Below are positions 7,620 to 17,951 of a DNA stretch of 64,000 bases, piece by piece. Within the stretch, counting starts at the first letter, position 1, and every line of letters begins with the position of its first letter. Made by a program: the position numbers and the translations under genes. Source of the stretch: an uncultured Celeribacter sp. (GTDB lineage: Bacteria > Pseudomonadota > Alphaproteobacteria > Rhodobacterales > Rhodobacteraceae); assembly GCF_963676475.1 (NCBI RefSeq), contig NZ_OY781107.1, positions 558,001 to 622,000 of the forward strand. The letters are read 5' to 3'. The notes beneath the pieces were generated by a model, which saw only the letters and a program-made list of their open reading frames with translations, had not been told where the DNA came from and searched no databases.

Positions 7620-8100
7620 GGGAAATCTCGCCTACCAGACCTCATGGGAAGTTTACCCCCAACCGAGAGAACATGAATTGAGACTCATCCTGCCAGCCAC
7701 GGATGCCGCGGTGCGGCGCGGACTTCAAACCATCAAGCATGGGCTTGAGCCAAACGATCTTGCTCCCGACGAGGTTGCCAGCCTTGAAATCGTCTTGGCG
7801 GAAATCCTTAACAATATTGTCGAACATGCCTATGCCGACAATCCCGACGGCCTGATCGAAATTCGCCTCTCGCAAGCGAATGATGGGTTGCATTGTCTGA
7901 TTTCCGATCGTGGGAACATGATGCCGGGCGGAGAGCCTCCGCTTGGGCTACAGGCCAACCTGAATTGCGACATCGCCGATCTGCCCGAGGGTGGATTTGG
8001 ATGGTTCCTGATCCGTGAATTGGCGCATGAATTGCAATACGCCCATATCGACGGGGAGAACAAACTGAGCTTTAGGATGGCGATCGGTCAGCAAAGATAA
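7609..8100 (+). CDS. anti-sigma regulatory serine kinase (RsbW-like ATPase)
   Basis: A 163-residue GHKL ATPase of the RsbW/SpoIIAB type. The N box is in EIVLAEILNNIVEHAY and the G1 and G2 regions in ISDRGNMM and GGFGWFLIREL. In this family the protein phosphorylates its STAS partner and holds a sigma factor or other target. The ATG at 7609 overlaps the end of the STAS gene by 11 bases. Neither a sigma factor nor a PP2C phosphatase is nearby, so the output must be encoded elsewhere. Confidence 0.87.
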   Translation: MRPEGNLAYQTSWEVYPQPREHELRLILPATDAAVRRGLQTIKHGLEPNDLAPDEVASLEIVLAEILNNIVEHAYADNPDGLIEIRLSQANDGLHCLISDRGNMMPGGEPPLGLQANLNCDIADLPEGGFGWFLIRELAHELQYAHIDGENKLSFRMAIGQQR

Positions 8101-8160
8101 GCCATTGTACGCCTGCACAGATGCTCAGCGAATCAAAGATTGGACGTCAGCAAGCGGTGC

Positions 8161-8487
8161 TCAGTTCAGCTGAAAATGCAAAGGATAGGCCCCGTCGCTA
8201 AACGGGCCGAACAAATCCGACAGGTCCGGGTGCTCGACGGGCATTCCCGAATAATCTGCAACCAGGTTCTGCTCGGACACATAAGCCACGTAATAGCTTT
8301 GGTCATTTTCCGCGAGCAGGTGGTAAAAGGGCTGATCCTTGTCGGGCCGCACATCCTCGGGGATGGCGGCGTACCATTCGTCCGTATTGGAAAAAATCGC
8401 ATCCACATCGAAGACAACACCGCGAAAGCTGTGCTTTCTGTGGCGCACCACTTGGCCCAGATGATATTTCGCGCGTGTTTTCATCAT
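8161..8487 (-). CDS. hspQ: heat shock protein HspQ
   Basis: A 108-residue protein matching the HspQ (YccV-like) family: RAKYHLGQVVRHRKHSFRGV at the N-terminus, VDAIFSNTDEWY, and PFYHLLAENDQSYYVAYVSEQNL. In enterobacteria HspQ is a heat-inducible factor that promotes Lon and DnaA turnover and binds hemimethylated DNA. The start is ATGATG at 8487 after AGGGG. Confidence 0.9.
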   Translation of the reverse strand: MMKTRAKYHLGQVVRHRKHSFRGVVFDVDAIFSNTDEWYAAIPEDVRPDKDQPFYHLLAENDQSYYVAYVSEQNLVADYSGMPVEHPDLSDLFGPFSDGAYPLHFQLN

Positions 8488-8572
8488 AACATTGCAACCC
8501 CTATCCTTGGTTAGTAGACCCTAAAAACGGCGTCTGTCCACGGGGGACGGCCAAAGAAATGGGAAACAGTCT

Positions 8573-9454
8573 GTGAACCTCATTTTGACAGTCTTGGAAA
8601 TCGTCACCCCGGTTTTCCTTTTGGCGTTCATCGGTTTCACCTGGGTCAAGACCGGTCACGAGTACCGTTTGGAGTTCGTCACCAAGCTGACCATGACGCT
8701 CTCCGTGCCCGCGCTGATCTTCACGGCCCTGGTCAAAGCCGACATCGACCCTGCCGCCCTGACCGCCCTGTCGATGGCGTCCGTCGCGGCCTACGGCGGC
8801 GTCACCATCGCGGCGTGGCTTGCTGTCAAAGTCTTGAAACTCGACACCCGCACTTATCTGGCCCCGCTGATTTTCGGCAACACCGGCAACCTCGGCCTGC
8901 CGCTTGCGCTTTTCGCCTTCGGCGAAGCGGGCTTGAGCTATGCGGTCGTCGTATTTGCCGCCATGGCGCTTTGGTCCTTCACCTTCGGCATCTATGTCAC
9001 GGCAGGGCGTGGTTCGCTTGGCAAAGCCTTCAAAGAACCGCTTGTCTGGGCCACGGCTCTCGGCGCCCTGTTCCTGTGGCAAGGCTGGACCCTGCCGCGC
9101 GTGGCGATGAACACGCTTGAAATGCTGGGCCAGATCGCCATCCCGCTCATGCTCATCACCTTGGGCGTCGCGGTGGCGCGTCTGCACCCCAGAGGCGTTG
9201 GGCGAGCCACGCTCATTTCGCTGGGAAAAGTCGTGCTCTGCGCGGCCATCGCCGCCTTGGCCGGGATGTATTTCGACCTCGCCCCCGTGCCCTTCGCCGT
9301 GCTTGTGGTGCAAATCGCCACCCCTGTGGCCGTCACCTCCTACATGCTCGCAGAAAAATACGGTGCGGATTCCGACTCCGTCGCCGCCCTCGTCGTGTCC
9401 TCGACGCTTTTGTCCGTGCTGTATCTGCCGTTGCTCTTGGCCTTGGTGATCTGA
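8573..9454 (+). CDS. AEC family transporter (auxin efflux carrier-like permease)
   Basis: A 293-residue inner-membrane protein with about ten hydrophobic segments split in two groups, as in AEC permeases. Recognisable parts are LAPLIFGNTGNLGLPLALFA in the first half and IPLMLITLGVAVARL and VQIATPVAVTSYMLAEKY in the second. The start is a GTG at 8573. Substrates in the family include malate and other organic anions; none can be assigned here. It stands alone, divergent from hspQ. Confidence 0.9.
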   Translation: MNLILTVLEIVTPVFLLAFIGFTWVKTGHEYRLEFVTKLTMTLSVPALIFTALVKADIDPAALTALSMASVAAYGGVTIAAWLAVKVLKLDTRTYLAPLIFGNTGNLGLPLALFAFGEAGLSYAVVVFAAMALWSFTFGIYVTAGRGSLGKAFKEPLVWATALGALFLWQGWTLPRVAMNTLEMLGQIAIPLMLITLGVAVARLHPRGVGRATLISLGKVVLCAAIAALAGMYFDLAPVPFAVLVVQIATPVAVTSYMLAEKYGADSDSVAALVVSSTLLSVLYLPLLLALVI

Positions 9455-9479
9455 GCCCCAAGTCGTTCACAGGAATGCC

Positions 9480-9499
9480 ATTTCACAGCCCGGTGAAAT
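9480..9499. repeat. short perfect hairpin between AEC permease and lipoprotein genes
   Basis: ATTTCAC (9480-9486) pairs with GTGAAAT (9493-9499) across six bases. No T tract follows, so it may be a weak terminator after the permease gene or a leader element of the next gene. Confidence 0.35.
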
Positions 9500-9538
9500 T
9501 CGCTATGATCTCGCAAAAGTAAAGAGCGAGAGGCAGGT

Positions 9539-10120
9539 ATGAGCAGAGGTCTTCGCGCATTGGGGTTTTGTCTTTTGGTCGCGGCTTGTGGCGGAAATTA
9601 TTCCGCGCCGCGCGACCTCGACAATGCATGCGCAATCGTATCCGAACGCCCGAGATATCATCGGGCCATGAAACGCACCGAACGCAAATGGGGCGTTCCG
9701 GTCTATGTTCAGATGGCGACATTCTATCAGGAAAGCAAATTCATCGGTGACGCGCGCACGCCTTACCGCTTTGTTTTGGATGTGATCCCGATGGGCCGCC
9801 AAAGCTCGGCTTACGGCTACGCCCAGGCGCTCGATGCCACCTGGGACGAATACCGCGATGAGGAAGGCGGGCGTGGCGCGAAACGCGACCGGATCGAAGA
9901 CGCCACCGATTTCATGGGCTGGTATATGGACAAATCCTATGAGGCCCTCGGCATTTCCAAAGCCGATGCCCGCGCGCAATACCTCGCCTACCACGAGGGC
10001 CGCACGGGCTATGCGCGCGGCTCCTATAATGCCAAACCGTGGCTGTTGCGCGTCTCCTCTCAGGTTGCCGCACGCTCTGACACCTATCGGAGCCAACTCC
10101 TGGCCTGCGGCAAACTCTGA
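9539..10120 (+). CDS. lytic transglycosylase-like (SLT-fold) lipoprotein
   Basis: A 193-residue putative lipoprotein with lipobox LLVAACGG (Cys18). The body starts with a Lys/Arg-rich helix and VYVQMATFYQESKFIGDART, where the Glu in QES is placed like the catalytic Glu of SLT-type transglycosylases, followed by the SAYGYAQALDATWDEY and AYHEGRTGYARGSY motifs. It probably acts on peptidoglycan in the periplasm, anchored to a membrane. Confidence 0.8.
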   Translation: MSRGLRALGFCLLVAACGGNYSAPRDLDNACAIVSERPRYHRAMKRTERKWGVPVYVQMATFYQESKFIGDARTPYRFVLDVIPMGRQSSAYGYAQALDATWDEYRDEEGGRGAKRDRIEDATDFMGWYMDKSYEALGISKADARAQYLAYHEGRTGYARGSYNAKPWLLRVSSQVAARSDTYRSQLLACGKL

Positions 10121-10128
10121 GAAACACT

Positions 10129-10743
10129 TTAGTCGAGCGGCGTCCCGCGCCGGTCGGCTTCGCTACGGATGTTGAATTCCCGATCCGACACCGAGCCCCC
10201 CAGCGACATCTTGGTCAGTTGAACCGTGGTCGAGCCACCGCCCTCATCGTGAATGACCCAGGCCTTGAGCACAGGCGTGGCGCTAAAAATCAAGTCGATA
10301 TAGCCGTATTCGGGATTGTCGGGATCCTGCGCCCGCACAATCGTGTCGCCATTTTCTTCGCGATGCGACACGACCATCTTGGCGGCATTCAAATCCACAT
10401 TGCGCTTGAGAATCACCGACAGCGGGGTTTGCGACAGCGGGAACCGCTGCGGCGGCTCATTCGAACCCGGATCGAACACCCCGACCTGGCCACCAGACAC
10501 CAGCACAAGCGCATCATTGCCGGAGCCGTAATCAAGACGCATCCGGCCGGGACGTTTGATCGTCACCTGACCATTGGAACGTGATCCATCGTCATTGGTC
10601 TGGACAAAATCCGCCTGAACCGTGCCGAGGCTGTTCAGATAATTGGAGAGTGTGGAGAGGGACAGCTTTTCAGCCGCCGCAGGAGCGACGGTCGACAAAG
10701 CAATCAGGGCGGCGGGCGCGAGCGCGGTCAGAAATCGTTTCAT
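10129..10743 (-). CDS. lolA: outer membrane lipoprotein carrier protein LolA
   Basis: A 204-residue exported protein with a signal peptide ending in APAAAEK. The LolA fold is indicated by LGTVQADFVQTNDDGSRSNG, GRMRLDYGSG, and YGYIDLIFSATPVLKAWVI. LolA ferries lipoproteins from the LolCDE complex through the periplasm to the outer membrane. It lies just downstream of ftsK in the same direction, a common arrangement. Confidence 0.92.
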   Translation of the reverse strand: MKRFLTALAPAALIALSTVAPAAAEKLSLSTLSNYLNSLGTVQADFVQTNDDGSRSNGQVTIKRPGRMRLDYGSGNDALVLVSGGQVGVFDPGSNEPPQRFPLSQTPLSVILKRNVDLNAAKMVVSHREENGDTIVRAQDPDNPEYGYIDLIFSATPVLKAWVIHDEGGGSTTVQLTKMSLGGSVSDREFNIRSEADRRGTPLD

Positions 10744-10836
10744 GGCGTAGATATACGTCAGATTTTCAATCCTGCCACATCTCTCTTTTTCACAAGACAG
10801 CGACAGGCGCGTGAACGCCTATCGCACGTGCCGAAC

Positions 10837-13800
10837 TTACTGTTCCGGCACCAAAATTTCGCGTTTGCCAACGTGGTTCGCGGCCGAAACGACACCCTCG
10901 TCCTCCATCTGCTCCACCAGACGCGCGGCCTTGTTGTAGCCGATCGCCAGTTTGCGCTGGATGTAGGAGGTCGAACATTTGCGATCCTTGATCACGATGG
11001 CCACCGCCTGATCGTAGAGCGCATCTTCGCCATTGGTGTTGCCACCGGTCGAGAGCCCCAGAACCGCGTCGATATCCGCTTCCTTGTCGGACTCCGGCCC
11101 CTCGACCACGCCGCCGACATAATCGGGCGGACCGTAGGCCTTGAGGTAAGACACGATTTTCTCGACCTCTTCATCGGACACGAAGGGCGCGTGGCAGCGT
11201 TGGATTTTCCCACCGCCCGCCATGTAGAGCATGTCACCCATGCCCAGGAGCTGTTCGGCGCCTTGTTCACCCAAAATGGTGCGGCTGTCGATTTTCGAGG
11301 TCACTTGGAAGGAAATCCGGGTCGGGAAGTTGGCCTTGATCGTGCCGGTGATGACGTCCACGGAGGGGCGCTGCGTCGCCATGATCAAGTGAATCCCCGA
11401 AGCCCGCGCCATCTGTGCCAGACGCTGAATGCAGGCCTCGATCTCCTTGCCCGCGACCATCATCAGGTCGGCCATCTCGTCGACGATCACCACGATGAAG
11501 GGCAGTTTTTCCGGCTGGAATTCCTCGGTCTCGAAAATCGGATCGCCGGTCTCGTCGTCAAACCCGGTCTGCACGGTGCGGGAGAACATCTCGCCCTTGT
11601 CGAGCGCTTCCTTCACCCGACCGTTGTAACCGTCGATGTTCCGCACGCCCATTTTAGACATTTTGCGGTAGCGATCTTCCATCTCGGCGACGACCCATTT
11701 CAGCGCCACAACGGCCTTTTTCGGGTCGGTCACAACCGGGCTCAACAGGTGCGGGATGCCGTCATAGACTGACAGTTCCAGCATCTTCGGGTCGATCATG
11801 ATCAGGCGGCAATCTTCCGGAGTCAGACGGTACAAGAGCGACAGGATCATCGTGTTGATCGCCACGGATTTCCCGGAACCGGTGGTCCCGGCAATCAAAA
11901 GGTGCGGCATCTTCGCAAGGTTGGTCACGACCGGATCGCCACCGATGTCCTTGCCCAGCGCCAGAGGCAGCGACAGCTTGCCGTCACCATAATCACGGGT
12001 CGAAAGGATCTCGCGGAAGGACACCATTTCGCGGTGGTCATTCGGCAATTCGATCCCGATCACGGAGCGTCCCGGCACGGTCGAGACACGCGCGGACAGA
12101 GCCGACATCGACCGCGCGATGTCATCGGCCAGACCGATCACCCGCGAGGCCTTGAGACCCGGCGCAGGTTCCAACTCGTACATGGTCACGACAGGACCCG
12201 GACGCACAGAGACGATCTCGCCCTTGACGCCATAATCATCCAGCACGCTTTCCAGCATCCGCGCGTTTTCTTCCAAGGCCTCATCGGACAGCGTGTGACG
12301 CACGATGTTGGTCGGGTTTTCCAAAAGAGACAGCGGCGGCGTCTCGTATTCGGCCTCTCTGGGGTCGAATTTCAACGAGGGTTGCGCCTCTGCCTGCGCC
12401 TGTTTCGAGGGCGCGACCGGTTTGCGCACCGGGTGCTGCACCACGCGTTTTTGCTCCGGCACAGCAGGGGCGGCAGGTTCATAACGCGCGGGCTGCGGAT
12501 CGACATACTCCGGCGTTTCCAAGGCATCCTCGACGAAACCCTCGTCCTCATAGGATGCAGCATAGTCCGCGTCGGCATACTCCGCGTCAGCAAAACCTGC
12601 GTCATATTCGGCGTGATAGGCAACCTCAGGCACCTCTTCATAGCCATGGGACTCGGCATAGGTCTCAGCATAGGACTCCTGCGCTGCGGGCGCGGCAACC
12701 GGGGTCGCCACGGCGTGCTGATCAAAGATGATCGGCGCCGGACCTTTGCGATATTTCTGCGCTGCCTTCTGCACCGCGGTCAAAGGCGGCTCCACACGGC
12801 TGTTGCCCGTCATCGCCCCACGCGGCACGGAACGGGCACGGGCACTGATGGCCGAAGAAATTTTCGAGCGGATGCGATCATCCTGCCCCGGCCCCATATC
12901 CACATCGGGCGCCAGATCGGGTTCGATCAACTCCGGCTCCAGATCTTCGGGCGCAGTACGTTTCAAAAGGCCCGGCATCTTGGACAGAAGCGACGGTTTT
13001 TGGTCGACCTCCATCGGCGGGGTCTCGATCACCGGCTGTTCCGCACGGATCACACGACCCGCGACACGCGGCTCGGCCTGTGCCATCTGCGCTTCGAACG
13101 CGGCCTGTTGTTCGGCCAGCATCTGACGTTCGGCACGGCGTTCTTCGCGACGGGTCGCAGCCGTGCGGGCCATCTGCTGCCCCATGACAACGGAACTGCG
13201 CGCGCCACGACCCAAAAGATGCAGCACCAGCGCATAAAGCGACACCAGACCGACCAACAGAAAACGCCACGCCAGTTTCAGCTCAGCCACGGTCACACCA
13301 AGCGCGAAGAGACCCAAGGCCAGCGCACCGAAGAAGGACAGAAGTGCCAGAACTTTGAGGCTGAAGGCGGCGCCAAAGGGCAAAATCTGGATCAAGGCGG
13401 CCAGCACAGTGTCGCCGAACAGACCGCCAAAGCTTTGCGGTGCGGTGGAGGCGTGCGTCGAGGCATAGATCGCGGCCACGGCAATGGCGATCGGCACGAA
13501 AACGGCGCGCGACAGGGCGCGCTCGGCCCCGCGATGCAGCACGAAACGCAGGCCCCAAGCCGCAAACCCCAGAACAAATCCCCAGGACGCCACCCCCACG
13601 ATGATCATCAAAGGCGAAGCCACGGAGGCGCCGAGACGGCCCAGGATGTTATGCACAGGCGCTTCGGTGGCGGACAGCCAGCTCGGATCCTCAGGCACAT
13701 AAGAGCCCAACATCAGCGCGATCAGGAACCCAACGGCCAAAAGCCCGAGACCGATGAGTTCTCGCCCGCGACGCTCCAAAAGCGCCTGGGTGTTTCTGTC

Positions 13801-13839
13801 GAAAAGCGGGTCGCGACCGCGCGCCTGATAGGATGCCAT
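10837..13839 (-). CDS. ftsK: DNA translocase FtsK
   Basis: A 1000-residue septal DNA pump that moves and resolves chromosome termini at division. The first 210 residues contain about four or five membrane segments; residues 230-500 form an acidic, Pro/Ala-rich linker. The motor has Walker [12 protein letters not shown] near residue 650 and Walker [15 protein letters not shown] near 783. The C-terminal gamma domain, the winged helix that reads KOPS and activates XerD, is [20 protein letters not shown]. It is full length. Confidence 0.97.
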   Translation of the reverse strand: MASYQARGRDPLFDRNTQALLERRGRELIGLGLLAVGFLIALMLGSYVPEDPSWLSATEAPVHNILGRLGASVASPLMIIVGVASWGFVLGFAAWGLRFVLHRGAERALSRAVFVPIAIAVAAIYASTHASTAPQSFGGLFGDTVLAALIQILPFGAAFSLKVLALLSFFGALALGLFALGVTVAELKLAWRFLLVGLVSLYALVLHLLGRGARSSVVMGQQMARTAATRREERRAERQMLAEQQAAFEAQMAQAEPRVAGRVIRAEQPVIETPPMEVDQKPSLLSKMPGLLKRTAPEDLEPELIEPDLAPDVDMGPGQDDRIRSKISSAISARARSVPRGAMTGNSRVEPPLTAVQKAAQKYRKGPAPIIFDQHAVATPVAAPAAQESYAETYAESHGYEEVPEVAYHAEYDAGFADAEYADADYAASYEDEGFVEDALETPEYVDPQPARYEPAAPAVPEQKRVVQHPVRKPVAPSKQAQAEAQPSLKFDPREAEYETPPLSLLENPTNIVRHTLSDEALEENARMLESVLDDYGVKGEIVSVRPGPVVTMYELEPAPGLKASRVIGLADDIARSMSALSARVSTVPGRSVIGIELPNDHREMVSFREILSTRDYGDGKLSLPLALGKDIGGDPVVTNLAKMPHLLIAGTTGSGKSVAINTMILSLLYRLTPEDCRLIMIDPKMLELSVYDGIPHLLSPVVTDPKKAVVALKWVVAEMEDRYRKMSKMGVRNIDGYNGRVKEALDKGEMFSRTVQTGFDDETGDPIFETEEFQPEKLPFIVVIVDEMADLMMVAGKEIEACIQRLAQMARASGIHLIMATQRPSVDVITGTIKANFPTRISFQVTSKIDSRTILGEQGAEQLLGMGDMLYMAGGGKIQRCHAPFVSDEEVEKIVSYLKAYGPPDYVGGVVEGPESDKEADIDAVLGLSTGGNTNGEDALYDQAVAIVIKDRKCSTSYIQRKLAIGYNKAARLVEQMEDEGVVSAANHVGKREILVPEQ

Positions 13840-13853
13840 GCCTGCCTCTTACC

Positions 13854-15035
13854 TTAACCGTACAAACAGTCGCGAAGCCGGATGAGCCCGCGCTGTGTCT
13901 CTTCTTTTGGGGCCACGAGTGCGACCCGGATGTAATTCTTGCCGGGGTTGTCCCCGTTCACGTCCCGCGACAGATAGGTGCCGGGCAAGACCCGCACGCC
14001 GGTTTCCGTCCAAAGTTTCATCGCGGCCTCTTCGCCATCATTGACCGGCAGCCAGAGGAAAAAACCGGCTTCGGGGGCCTCAGCGCCTTGGATGCCGGAA
14101 AACACCTCATCGGCGATCTCGAATTTCTCGACATAGAGTTTGCGCGAGGCAATGACGTGGTCCTCGTCGGCCCAGACCCGCGCCGACACCGCTTGGATCG
14201 GATTGGGCAGCGGCGCGCCACCATAGGCACGCAGCTGACGAATATAGCCCATGCTTTTAGGCCCGGAGGCCACAAAGCCGGAGCGCAACCCCGGAAGGTT
14301 CGAGCGTTTCGACAGCGAATGGAAAATCACCACACGCTCCGGGTTTGCCCCCATCTCTTGCGCCACTTGAAGCGCGCTGACCGGCGGCTCACCACGGTAA
14401 ATCTCGGAATAGCATTCGTCAGAGAACACTTTGAAATCGTATTTTTCCGCCAAGGCAATCAAGTCGCGCAAATAGGCGCGCGGCGCGATCGCGCCCTGCG
14501 GATTGGAGGGCGAACAGACATAGGCGATGGCCGTGCGTTCGAGAATTTCGGGCGACAGGCTGCTATAATCCGGCAAAAACCCGTTGTCGCGCGTGGCTGG
14601 CACAAACACCGGCTCGGCACCGATGGTGACGGCGGAGACTGCATAGACCTGATAGAATGGGTTGGGCGTCAAAACGACCGGCTGTTTGCCGCGCTTTGTC
14701 TCGGGACAGAGCGCAAGACAGGCGTTCATCAACCCCTCGCGCGTGCCGTTCAGCGCCATGATGTCGGTGGCGGGGTCGACCGTGGCACCGAAGCGACGTT
14801 TGAGCCAGCCGGCAATGGCCCCCAACAACTCATCCGTGCCGTTGTTGTTCGGATATTTCGCAAATCCCGCAAGGTTTTCCGCCAGCACCTCGCCCACGAA
14901 AGGCGGCATCGCATGGCGCGGCTCGCCGATGGTCATATGCATGACCTCACCCCCCGGCGCATGGGCGTCGAGAAGGGTGCGCAAACGCGGAAACGCGTAT
15001 TCCGGCAGGTTGGAAAACCGCTCAGGGAACGTCAT
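13854..15035 (-). CDS. pyridoxal-phosphate aminotransferase class I/II
   Basis: A 393-residue fold-type I aminotransferase. Family landmarks are YPNNNGTDELLGAIAGWLKR, VCSPSNPQGA (substrate carboxylate and PLP contacts), VFSDECYSEIY and the PLP lysine in SLSKRSNLPGLRSG. The last motif and overall sequence resemble succinyldiaminopimelate aminotransferase DapC, which would place it in lysine and peptidoglycan precursor synthesis, but the exact substrate is an inference. It sits 14 bases upstream of ftsK and may be co-transcribed with it. Confidence 0.85.
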   Translation of the reverse strand: MTFPERFSNLPEYAFPRLRTLLDAHAPGGEVMHMTIGEPRHAMPPFVGEVLAENLAGFAKYPNNNGTDELLGAIAGWLKRRFGATVDPATDIMALNGTREGLMNACLALCPETKRGKQPVVLTPNPFYQVYAVSAVTIGAEPVFVPATRDNGFLPDYSSLSPEILERTAIAYVCSPSNPQGAIAPRAYLRDLIALAEKYDFKVFSDECYSEIYRGEPPVSALQVAQEMGANPERVVIFHSLSKRSNLPGLRSGFVASGPKSMGYIRQLRAYGGAPLPNPIQAVSARVWADEDHVIASRKLYVEKFEIADEVFSGIQGAEAPEAGFFLWLPVNDGEEAAMKLWTETGVRVLPGTYLSRDVNGDNPGKNYIRVALVAPKEETQRGLIRLRDCLYG

Positions 15036-15164
15036 GAAACTGCTACTGCCTCTGTTTGTCCGGATCTTTTTGCCCGGGTGTTTGAGATCAAGATAACCGG
15101 CACGACCGATTTGGTCCAGAGAAAGACGTTCTTGACAGCGGCACGCTCACAGAAGTTGTGACTT
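15036..15164. other. intergenic region upstream of the aminotransferase
   Basis: These 129 bases lie between two leftward genes and contain no supported gene. They should carry the promoter of the aminotransferase (and possibly ftsK). No convincing terminator for the amidase gene is visible here, because that gene ends at 15165 reading leftward into this region. Confidence 0.4.
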
Positions 15165-16493
15165 TTAGGCCAGCGCCCTTTCCGCCGCCGCCCCAAGTCG
15201 CAGGAGCGCCGCCTCGGACATCGGCGGCGTTTGCATCAACAGGCCACAAGACGGCACGCCGGTCGGAAGCGTCAAAGCGGCCAGCCCCATGAGGTTGCCG
15301 ACACGGGTGTTCCGCAGCGCCAGAAGATTCTCCGTCACATAGTAATCGGCGTCCTGCATCAATCGCTCCGCATTGGGCGGCAGGATCGGCGCGGTCGGCA
15401 GGATCACCGCATCATAGCCCGCTGTCTCGCGCAGATAGTGCCCGCGCAGATGGGCGAGTTTCTTCCAGCCCGCCACGAAATCGGCCCCGTTAAAGGCGCC
15501 ACCCGCTCGGAAACGGTCGAGAATGCGCGGATACATCAACTCCGGTTTGGCTTCGATATAGTCACGCCACTCGGCGTAGGCCTCTGTGGTGAAGAGGATA
15601 CCGGAGAGGTCCATCGCCTCGGTCACGGGGGCGATGGGCGCGCGGGTGATTTCGGCCCCCGCATCACGCAGTTTCTCCACGGCCATCTCAAACGCGTCCA
15701 AAGGCGCGTCGCGGATGTCATCGAAAACCACGTTCTCAAGAACGAGCAGGCGCTTGCCCTTGAGCGTCGCACCTTTGAGATCGGGCGCGGGGGAGCCATC
15801 GAGAATGGCGAAACTCTCCGCCGCGTCTTCAACGGTTTTGACCAATGGCCCGACGGTGTCGAAGGCCGCGGCCAACGGCACCACACCCTCAAGAGGGAGG
15901 CGTCCCGCCGTGGTTTTCAACCCCACAAGATCGTTCCAGGCCGAGGGAATACGCACCGAACCGCCGGTATCAGACCCGATCGCACCGGGGGCAAGCCCGA
16001 AAGCGACGGAGCCAGCCGCACCCGAGGACGACCCGCCCGAAACAGCGTCATGATCATTCACACAGGGCGTCGTAGCCGTCACCGGATTGAGGCCGAGACC
16101 GGAAAACGCCAGCTCAGACATATGCGTTTTGCCCAGAGTGACGAGACCGGCATTGGACGCGCGGCGCAGCACCTCGGCGTCATGAGTCGGGATGCGATCC
16201 TTGAGCAACGCGGTGCCCGCTTCGGTTGCGACACCTGCGGTGTCGAAGAGGTCTTTCCACGACACAGGCACACCATCCAAGAGGCCGCGCCGCACGCCGT
16301 CCTTGGCACGGGCATAGGCGGCTTCGGCCTCTGCCATCGCGCGATCTTCCATGAGACGGGCATAGATACGGCCGCGGAACGGATGCGTCTTTGCCATGTC
16401 CAGAAAGGCCGCCGTCAGATCACGCGGATCGATGTCGCCGCTGCCGATGGCCCGCCCCAGATCGCTCATGCTCATCTTCGTATATTCGACCAT
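15165..16493 (-). CDS. amidase signature family hydrolase
   Basis: A 442-residue amidase. The Ser-cisSer-Lys catalytic triad is visible: Lys80 in VPVSWKDLFDTAG, the cis-Ser in VSGGSSSGAAG (Ser155/156) and the nucleophile Ser179 in GSDTGGSVRIP. It hydrolyses a carboxamide; related enzymes include indoleacetamide hydrolases and aspartyl/glutamyl-tRNA amidotransferase subunit A. It is unlikely to be GatA, because it is shorter, diverges after the signature and has no gatC or gatB nearby. A start at the in-frame Met7 is possible. Confidence 0.88.
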   Translation of the reverse strand: MVEYTKMSMSDLGRAIGSGDIDPRDLTAAFLDMAKTHPFRGRIYARLMEDRAMAEAEAAYARAKDGVRRGLLDGVPVSWKDLFDTAGVATEAGTALLKDRIPTHDAEVLRRASNAGLVTLGKTHMSELAFSGLGLNPVTATTPCVNDHDAVSGGSSSGAAGSVAFGLAPGAIGSDTGGSVRIPSAWNDLVGLKTTAGRLPLEGVVPLAAAFDTVGPLVKTVEDAAESFAILDGSPAPDLKGATLKGKRLLVLENVVFDDIRDAPLDAFEMAVEKLRDAGAEITRAPIAPVTEAMDLSGILFTTEAYAEWRDYIEAKPELMYPRILDRFRAGGAFNGADFVAGWKKLAHLRGHYLRETAGYDAVILPTAPILPPNAERLMQDADYYVTENLLALRNTRVGNLMGLAALTLPTGVPSCGLLMQTPPMSEAALLRLGAAAERALA

Positions 16494-16587
16494 ATTTCGC
16501 CCTTTCCTGTGCTCGCCGCAGCGTAGCGGCGCAAGATCGCATGGACAATCCTGATTGGCGCGTCATATTTGCGGCAAGGAGACTGCC

Positions 16588-17823
16588 ATGACCCAAAACA
16601 TCACCCCCAAAAGCGATCTCATCATTGTCGGCGGCGGTTTGAACGGTCCGGCGTTGGCACTTGCCTCCGCCAATGCAGGGCTGAGCGTGACCCTGATCGA
16701 CAGCCTGCCGAAAGACACCCGCACCAGTGACGTGTTTGACGGTCGTGGCTATGCGCTCTCGCTTGGCTCTCATAAGCTGTTGAAAGCCATTGGTCTTTGG
16801 GATCGCGTCAGCGCCCATGCGCAACCCATTCTCGACGTGAAAGTGACGGACGGCAAACCCGGCGAAGGCCCCGCGCCCTTCATGTTGGAGTTCCGCGACG
16901 GGGAAATCGACGAAAGCCCGATGGGGTATATGGTCGAGGATCGGTTCCTGCGGCAGGCCATTCTGAACGCGCTCGACGCGCAGCCCCGGATCACGCAGAT
17001 TGAGGGGCTTGTGGTGGCGCAAGAGGTCGATCTGCATGGCGCGAAGGTCACTTTGGACAGCGGCGCGGAGATCGAAGGCAAGCTGATCGTTGGCTGTGAT
17101 GGGCGCAAGTCCGGCACCGCCGAACGTGCCGGGATCAAGCGCACCGGTTGGGCCTATGGACAGACCGCGCTGGTTTGCGCGATTTCGCATGAACTGCCGC
17201 ACAATGGCGCCGCACATCAGTATTTCTTGCCTTCCGGGCCTTTGGCGATCCTGCCCCTGCCGGGCAATCAAAGCTCCATTGTCTGGACCGAAAAGGACCA
17301 AATGGCGGCAGATATTCAGGCGCTGTCCGATGAGGATTACCTCGCGGTGCTGCGGCCCCGGTTCGGAGATTTTCTGGGCGAGATTTCCCTTGCGGGCAAA
17401 CGGTTTACCTATCCTTTGAACATCACACTTGCGAACAGTTTCACTGCACCGCGCATCGCACTGGTCGGGGATGCCGCGCATGGGATGCACCCGATTTCCG
17501 GGCAGGGTCTCAATGCGGGCCTCAAGGATGTCGGCGCACTGACCGAGGTTTTGGTCGAAGCGCATCGCCGCGGCGAGGACATCGGACGCGAGGACGTGTT
17601 GCAGCGCTACGCGCAATGGCGGCGGTTTGATGTGGCCACGATGGCGCTGATGACCGACAGCTTCAACAAGCTGTTTTCCAACGACAATCCGCTGCTGCGC
17701 ATCGCGCGTGACATCGGCATGGGCGTGGTGAATTCCGTGACAGGCCTGCGCCGCGCGGCGATCCGCGAGGCGGCGGGGGTCAATGGAGATGCGCCGAAGC
17801 TGTTGCGGGGCGTACCGCTTTGA
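16588..17823 (+). CDS. UbiH/UbiF/VisC-type FAD-dependent hydroxylase
   Basis: A 411-residue flavin monooxygenase of the ubiquinone-biosynthesis hydroxylase family. The N-terminal Rossmann motif is LIIVGGGLNGPALALA, and the C-terminal FAD motif is RIALVGDAAHGMHPISGQGL followed by NAGLKDV. Such enzymes hydroxylate the ring of ubiquinone precursors at C5, C6 or C1; which position is not clear. The ATG at 16588 has AAGGAG seven bases upstream and is preferred over longer alternatives. It is divergent from the amidase. The ubiE and ubiB genes lie about 43 kb away in the same window. Confidence 0.88.
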   Translation: MTQNITPKSDLIIVGGGLNGPALALASANAGLSVTLIDSLPKDTRTSDVFDGRGYALSLGSHKLLKAIGLWDRVSAHAQPILDVKVTDGKPGEGPAPFMLEFRDGEIDESPMGYMVEDRFLRQAILNALDAQPRITQIEGLVVAQEVDLHGAKVTLDSGAEIEGKLIVGCDGRKSGTAERAGIKRTGWAYGQTALVCAISHELPHNGAAHQYFLPSGPLAILPLPGNQSSIVWTEKDQMAADIQALSDEDYLAVLRPRFGDFLGEISLAGKRFTYPLNITLANSFTAPRIALVGDAAHGMHPISGQGLNAGLKDVGALTEVLVEAHRRGEDIGREDVLQRYAQWRRFDVATMALMTDSFNKLFSNDNPLLRIARDIGMGVVNSVTGLRRAAIREAAGVNGDAPKLLRGVPL

Positions 17824-17912
17824 GGCCCAAGCCCGACTGAGTATTTCACCTGCAATGAAGAGACCTCAGAGGCCCAGCGTCACGTTAACCCTAATCTGAT
17901 TAACCTTAACGC

Positions 17913-17943
17913 AAAGAAAAGGGCGCGGGGATTGACCCGCGCC
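17913..17943 (-). terminator. intrinsic terminator after the Trm112 gene
   Basis: On the minus strand GGCGCGGG (17943-17936) pairs with CCCGCGCC (17929-17922) across a six-base loop and is followed by CTTTTCTTT. It starts 8 bases after the Trm112 stop codon and ends the leftward operon. Confidence 0.8.
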
Positions 17944-17951
17944 TCAACACC

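Noticed and set aside
11902..13857. Long open frame antisense to ftsK
   Set aside because: It mirrors the codon bias of ftsK in GC-rich DNA, has an Arg/His-rich low-complexity translation and no domain similarity.
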